From: Chamaea fasciata
Taxonomy: Eukaryota > Chordata > Aves > Passeriformes > Sylviidae
Length of the DNA: 64,000 nt
Assembly: GCA_029207755.1 (NCBI GenBank)
Contig: JARCOQ010000003.1
Location: forward strand, 97,604,646-97,668,645
Direction of reading: 5' to 3'
Position 1 is the stretch's first letter. Each line of letters begins with the position of its first letter. A model generated the notes under the pieces. The model ran no database searches and had not been told where the DNA came from. It worked only from the letters and a program-made list of their open reading frames with translations. A program made the translations under genes and the position numbers. Below, piece by piece: positions 60,594-64,000 of this stretch.

Positions 60594-62207
60594 TCACCCC
60601 AGCACTGGTAGTCGGGGTGCCAAGAGGAGTTGTGCTTCTGTGCCAATCACTTCTGAGGCGGCTTGAACTCCTTCATAGGCGGCCAAGATCTCCTTCTCTG
60701 TGGGAGTGTAGTTGGCTTCAGATCCTCTGCAACTTCGACTCCAGAAACCCAGTGGTCGGCCTCGGGTCTCCCCTGGCACCTTCTGCCAAAGGCTCCAGGA
60801 CAAACCGTTGTTCCCGGCTGCAGAATAAAGCACATTCTTCACATCTGGTCTCGTCCTGACTGGGCCAAGGGCTACTGCATGAGCAATCTCCTGCTTGATC
60901 TGGGCAAAGGCTTGTTGCTGTTCAGGGCCCCAGTGGAAATTGTTTTTCTTGCGGGTAACCAGGTAGAGAGGGCTCACGATCTGACTGTACTCAGGAATGT
61001 GCATCCTCCAAAAACCTATGGCTCCTAGGAAAGCTTGTGTTTCCTTTTTGCTGGTCGGTGGAGACATTGCTGTGATCTTATCAATGACCTCAGTGGGGAT
61101 CTGCCGCCGTCCATCTTGCCACTTTACTCCCAGGAACTGGATCTCTCTGGCAGGTCCCTTGACTTTGCTCTTCTTGATGGCAAACCCGGCTTTCAGCAAA
61201 ATCTGGATGATCCTCTCTCCTTTCTCGAATACTTCAGCTGCAGTCTTTCCCCACACAATGATGTCATCGATGTACTGTAGATGTTCTGGAGCCTCACCCT
61301 TCTCCAGTGCAGCCTGGATCAGCCCATGGCAGATGGTGGGGCTGTGTTTCCACCCCTGGGGCAGCCGGTTCCAGGTGTACTGCACGCCCCTCCAGGTGAA
61401 AGCAAACTGAGGCCTGCATTCTGCAGCCAGAGGAATGGAGAAAAATGCATTGGCAATGTCAATAGTGGCATACCACCTCGCTGCCTTGGACTCCAGGTCG
61501 TACTGAAGTTCTAGCATGTCCGGCACAGCAGCACTCAGCGGTGGAGTCACTTCATTCAATGCACGATAGTCCACAGTCAGTCTCCATTCTCCATCAGACT
61601 TGCGCACAGGCCAGATGGGGCTGTTGAAGGGTGAGTGGGTTTTGCTGACCACCCCTTGGCTCTCCAGCTCACGGATCATCTTGTGGATGGGGATCACGGC
61701 GTCCCGATTTGTCCGATACTGCCGACGGTGCACTGTCGAGGTGGCAACAGGTACTTGTTGTTCTTCTACCTTCAGGAGTCCCACTGCAGATGGGTTCTCT
61801 GATAGTCCCGGCAAGGTGTTCAACTGCTTAATGTTCTCTGTCTCCACAGCAGCTATTCCAAAAGCCCATCTGAGTCCTTTAGGGTCTTTATAATATCCAT
61901 TCCTGAGGAAGTCTATGCCCAGAATACATGGAGCCTCTGGGCCAGTCACAATCGGAAGTTTCTGCCACTCCTTCCCGGTCAGGCTCACCTCGGCTTCAAC
62001 CAGAGTCAGTTCCTGTGATCCCCCCGTCACCCCGGCAATGGAAATCGGTTCTGCCCCCACATGTCCTGATGGCATTAGAGTACACTGCGACCCAGTATCT
62101 ACTAAAGCTTCATATTTTTGTGGCTCTGATGTGCCAGGCCATCGAATCCACACAGTCCAAAAAACCCGATTTTCCCGTGCCTCTTCCTGGCTAGAGGCAG
62201 GGCCCCT
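60594..62207 (-). CDS. pol: ERV-L-like Pol, protease and reverse transcriptase part
   Basis: The open frame lies between TAG at 62208-62210 and TGA at 60594-60596. The first start-like codon is GTG at 62151-62153, but there is no reason to think translation begins there; the protein is more likely made as a fusion with Gag. Numbering from that GTG: protease with the active-site DTGSQC at 19-24, a glycine-rich flap candidate near 41-45 and ILGIDFL at 77-83; reverse transcriptase from about 120, with VDYRALN near 194-200, first catalytic D232 (TIDIANAF), LPQGW at 264-268 and YIDD at 294-297 (bases 61263-61274); thumb/connection FLGAIGFWR near 375-383 and onwards. The frame ends in the connection just before RNase H. 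The terminal TGA is most simply a nonsense mutation, because the next frame continues the protein in phase. Confidence 0.93.
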   Translation of the reverse strand, partial: RGPASSQEEARENRVFWTVWIRWPGTSEPQKYEALVDTGSQCTLMPSGHVGAEPISIAGVTGGSQELTLVEAEVSLTGKEWQKLPIVTGPEAPCILGIDFLRNGYYKDPKGLRWAFGIAAVETENIKQLNTLPGLSENPSAVGLLKVEEQQVPVATSTVHRRQYRTNRDAVIPIHKMIRELESQGVVSKTHSPFNSPIWPVRKSDGEWRLTVDYRALNEVTPPLSAAVPDMLELQYDLESKAARWYATIDIANAFFSIPLAAECRPQFAFTWRGVQYTWNRLPQGWKHSPTICHGLIQAALEKGEAPEHLQYIDDIIVWGKTAAEVFEKGERIIQILLKAGFAIKKSKVKGPAREIQFLGVKWQDGRRQIPTEVIDKITAMSPPTSKKETQAFLGAIGFWRMHIPEYSQIVSPLYLVTRKKNNFHWGPEQQQAFAQIKQEIAHAVALGPVRTRPDVKNVLYSAAGNNGLSWSLWQKVPGETRGRPLGFWSRSCRGSEANYTPTEKEILAAYEGVQAASEVIGTEAQLLLAPRLPVLG

Positions 62208-62528
62208 CTAGCACTGGTTATTATTCCCTTCTTGGACATACATGGTAGAGGTTCCTTCGAGGGAATCTGACACAGCATTCCCACCTCCGTAATACCTGGC
62301 AGCTTGCTCATGGGAGGCTGAGGCTACCTTCATTCTAGTGGAACTCCCTCTGTTAGCGTTTCTCTCCTTGAGCTCACGTACCCGTGCTGCCAGGACAGAA
62401 GTAGGTTTCCCATGCCACGCTCCCATGTCCTCCCCATGGTCCCGCAGATAAAACCACAGGTCAGCTCGAGAGGTGTACCCTCTCTCTCTCGCTGGGGAAT
62501 GTTTGCCTCTGATTCTGGGGCCTGTGAC
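62208..62528 (-). pseudogene. gag: In-frame C-terminal continuation of Gag after a TGA
   Basis: After the TGA at 62529-62531 the same frame stays open for 106 codons until TAG at 62208-62210. The translation is hydrophilic, with a WFYLRDHGED segment (codons at about 62420-62455) and a charged ARVRELKER segment; no CCHC motif. Such a long phase-preserved extension leading directly to the protease frame suggests that the original Gag ended at the TAG and that the TGA is a later nonsense mutation. The alternative, that this is a spacer read only by suppression of both stops, cannot be excluded. Confidence 0.65.
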
Positions 62529-63989
62529 TCACACCGGTGCTACATGGGAACTGTTCCTTCTCATCTCCTCTCTTATTTCCCTCATCTCCTCTTTGAGTTC
62601 CTTCACCACCGCAGAGACATGAGCCTGCATTGGGCCACTGATCATACTTTCATAATTTCTGAGCTTGTTTGCAACAGAACCCACTGTCTCTCGGTTATCC
62701 TCGGCATTAATTGTTGCGATGAATGTGGCGTATTGGGATGGTCCATGAGTTGCCAGATTCCACAACATGTGCCCTGTGCATTTAACCTTGTCGGGGTCAT
62801 TATCATGCTGTCCGGTCCTCCCAAAAAGTACTTCCAATACTGCCACTTCTCTCAACTGTTGGATTCCTTCCTCAAGGGTCTTCCATCGCATTCTATTGTT
62901 GTGCTCTTGCATTCTGTCTCTGTGGACAAATCTCTCTCTCACACTCTTTAGAAGTCGTTCCCAAAGGGGAAGGGGCCTTTGCTCTCTTACAAATATCTGA
63001 TTTATACCTGAGTCCTGGGTCAAGGGTCCCAAATTCCTTGCTTCAGCACTATCCAGTTGCACACCTGTACCCATAAGGTCCCAGACTCGAAGTAGCCAGG
63101 CTGTATAAGCCTCACGTCCTCGTCGTGCAATATCTTTTTGCAGATTACGTAGACTTTCATATGTCAGGGACTCAGTGATGATCTCAACCTGTGGCTCTTC
63201 TGTGGACTGTGAGGACCCTCCTTTTTTATCTTTAATACCAGGATTTGACGATTTCACTTTACACTTCCTTGTTTCCACAGGGGTGACTGCTGCTGGCTGT
63301 GGCTGCCCTTGTGGTTCAGCTGGAACCTGGACAGTTGTAACGTCTGTGGGTTCCACTGCTGCACCATCAGTCTCTGCCTTCTCGGGGCAGGGGGAGGGTT
63401 TTTCATGAGCTGGGGAAATGTACTCTTTCAGCATTTGGCCTATCTCTTTTACCAGAACCTCAACCCAATCCGGGTGGGTCCTTTCTGAGGCAGGCTGTGG
63501 GGCAGAGTCAGGCTCTGGGGTATCATCCCTGTTCTGTGGGGTAGGTATCAGGGTGGTTATCCAGGTCAATCTTCCCTTATCTCTGAATGCTAAATAGAAT
63601 ATGCCTATTAGCAGCACCAGCCATTGTATGATATCATTAGCATTCAGAGAGGATTTAAACCCTTCAAAAACTGGTGGGGCAGACCCAAAGAGATGGGTAA
63701 AGGGTTGGGAAAAAGAAACTTCCCCCGGTGTCATTTCCTCACAGTAGGTACCATTGTTAAAGTAACTCCAAAAACACACAGTTAGTGTACGATAGCCCTG
63801 AATCCATGTGCCTGCCTTCCAGAGGAAATTAAAAATCCATGAGTTCTTCACCTTATTAAGCCATAAAATAAACTGGATGACAGTCACAGTAGCCTTAGTT
63901 ATAGGGCCCATGTTTAGATAAGGGCCTGCAAATGGAAGGAATACAGCCACAACCACATGCCACCCAAACCAGGCTAAGTTAGACCACAT
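62529..63989 (-). CDS. gag: ERV-L-like Gag with hydrophobic N-terminus (486 codons)
   Basis: Gag forms the virion core. The first visible ATG is at 63987-63989; the frame is still open to the window edge, so the true start is uncertain (M27 and M86 are alternatives). Residues 5-25, about 33-44, 51-77 (amphipathic, aromatic) and 119-135 are strongly hydrophobic and could span or line a membrane. An N-glycosylation sequon, NGT, lies at 79-81. A basic patch follows at 139-141. A Pro/Glu/Thr-rich linker spans about 150-265 with a Lys-rich patch at 241-257. The region from about 275 to 450 is the likely capsid-type helical part. Residues about 455-478 form a charged coiled-coil-like helix (KELKEEMREIREEM). 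There are no CCHC zinc knuckles, consistent with ERV-L/spuma-type Gags. It ends at TGA 62529-62531, probably premature. Confidence 0.82.
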   Translation of the reverse strand: MWSNLAWFGWHVVVAVFLPFAGPYLNMGPITKATVTVIQFILWLNKVKNSWIFNFLWKAGTWIQGYRTLTVCFWSYFNNGTYCEEMTPGEVSFSQPFTHLFGSAPPVFEGFKSSLNANDIIQWLVLLIGIFYLAFRDKGRLTWITTLIPTPQNRDDTPEPDSAPQPASERTHPDWVEVLVKEIGQMLKEYISPAHEKPSPCPEKAETDGAAVEPTDVTTVQVPAEPQGQPQPAAVTPVETRKCKVKSSNPGIKDKKGGSSQSTEEPQVEIITESLTYESLRNLQKDIARRGREAYTAWLLRVWDLMGTGVQLDSAEARNLGPLTQDSGINQIFVREQRPLPLWERLLKSVRERFVHRDRMQEHNNRMRWKTLEEGIQQLREVAVLEVLFGRTGQHDNDPDKVKCTGHMLWNLATHGPSQYATFIATINAEDNRETVGSVANKLRNYESMISGPMQAHVSAVVKELKEEMREIREEMRRNSSHVAPV

Positions 63990-64000
63990 GATGCAGCCTA

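Larger units (their letters stand above)
58127..64000 (-). mobile_element. ERV-L-like endogenous retrovirus (3' LTR to gag; 5' end outside window)
   Basis: Reading on the minus strand from the right edge: gag, protease, reverse transcriptase, RNase H, integrase, polypurine tract, 3' LTR. Placement with the class III (ERV-L, spuma-like) group is inferred from three points: no CCHC zinc knuckles in Gag, no env after integrase, and a related solo LTR in this window with a 5-bp target duplication. No dUTPase, which mammalian ERV-L elements carry after integrase, is visible. The entire coding region keeps one frame across about 5 kb, with three in-frame stops and no frameshift. It is inserted in a CR1, same strand. 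The 5' LTR, primer-binding site and right-hand duplication are beyond base 64000. Confidence 0.93.

Noticed and set aside
59016..63408. Many plus-strand frames of 60-179 codons across the provirus
   Set aside because: They are antisense shadows of gag and pol, whose minus-strand frames carry the recognised domains and catalytic residues.
1..64000. CRISPR arrays, bacterial operons, tRNA or rRNA genes
   Set aside because: No regularly spaced repeats, no cloverleaf sequences and no rRNA-like segments were seen; the window is vertebrate nuclear DNA.

Overview
The window looks like bird nuclear DNA, most likely from a songbird. The evidence is a set of truncated CR1 LINEs (several keep the 3' end that reads 'attctatgattctat'), three avian-type LTRs, and one long ERV-L-like endogenous retrovirus. 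The DNA is AT-rich and carries many microsatellites. I found no convincing host protein-coding exon and no tRNA or rRNA gene. The first 58 kb read as intergenic or deep-intronic sequence. The species assignment is inference from repeat families recognised by eye.

Layout. 1-9.1 kb: non-coding, with one CR1 (2218-2614) and a T/G tract near 5.5 kb. 9105-9906: a degenerate LTR-like block. 9.9-23.8 kb: non-coding, with a 50-base poly-A run, (TACATA)n, (TA)n and a short CR1 3' end near 19.3 kb. About 23.96-24.05 kb: a weak LINE ORF2 remnant. 26424-27775: an old CR1 split by a solo LTR (26461-27198) with a perfect 5-bp target duplication, GTCAT. 29.4 kb, 35.7-36.3 kb, 48.4 kb and 57.7-58.1 kb: further CR1 fragments. 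40399-40828: a plus-strand LTR that keeps a TATA box and a poly-A signal.

58127-64000 (minus strand): a large, well-preserved endogenous retrovirus inserted into the CR1 at 57667-58126. It reads right to left: gag (open at the window edge), a gag C-terminal continuation, protease-reverse transcriptase, RNase H-integrase, polypurine tract and 3' LTR. The whole coding region stays in one reading frame from 63989 to 59025, with no frameshift, and is interrupted only by stops at 62529 (TGA), 62208 (TAG) and 60594 (TGA). The catalytic residues of protease, RT, RNase H and integrase are all visible. No env and no dUTPase is seen. The 5' LTR and primer-binding site would lie beyond base 64000.

The most interesting points are the Gag N-terminus, which has several hydrophobic, probably membrane-spanning segments and an N-glycosylation sequon in place of a recognisable matrix start; the same-frame gag/pro/pol arrangement; and the fact that both members of this LTR group in the window sit inside CR1 elements in the same orientation as the CR1.
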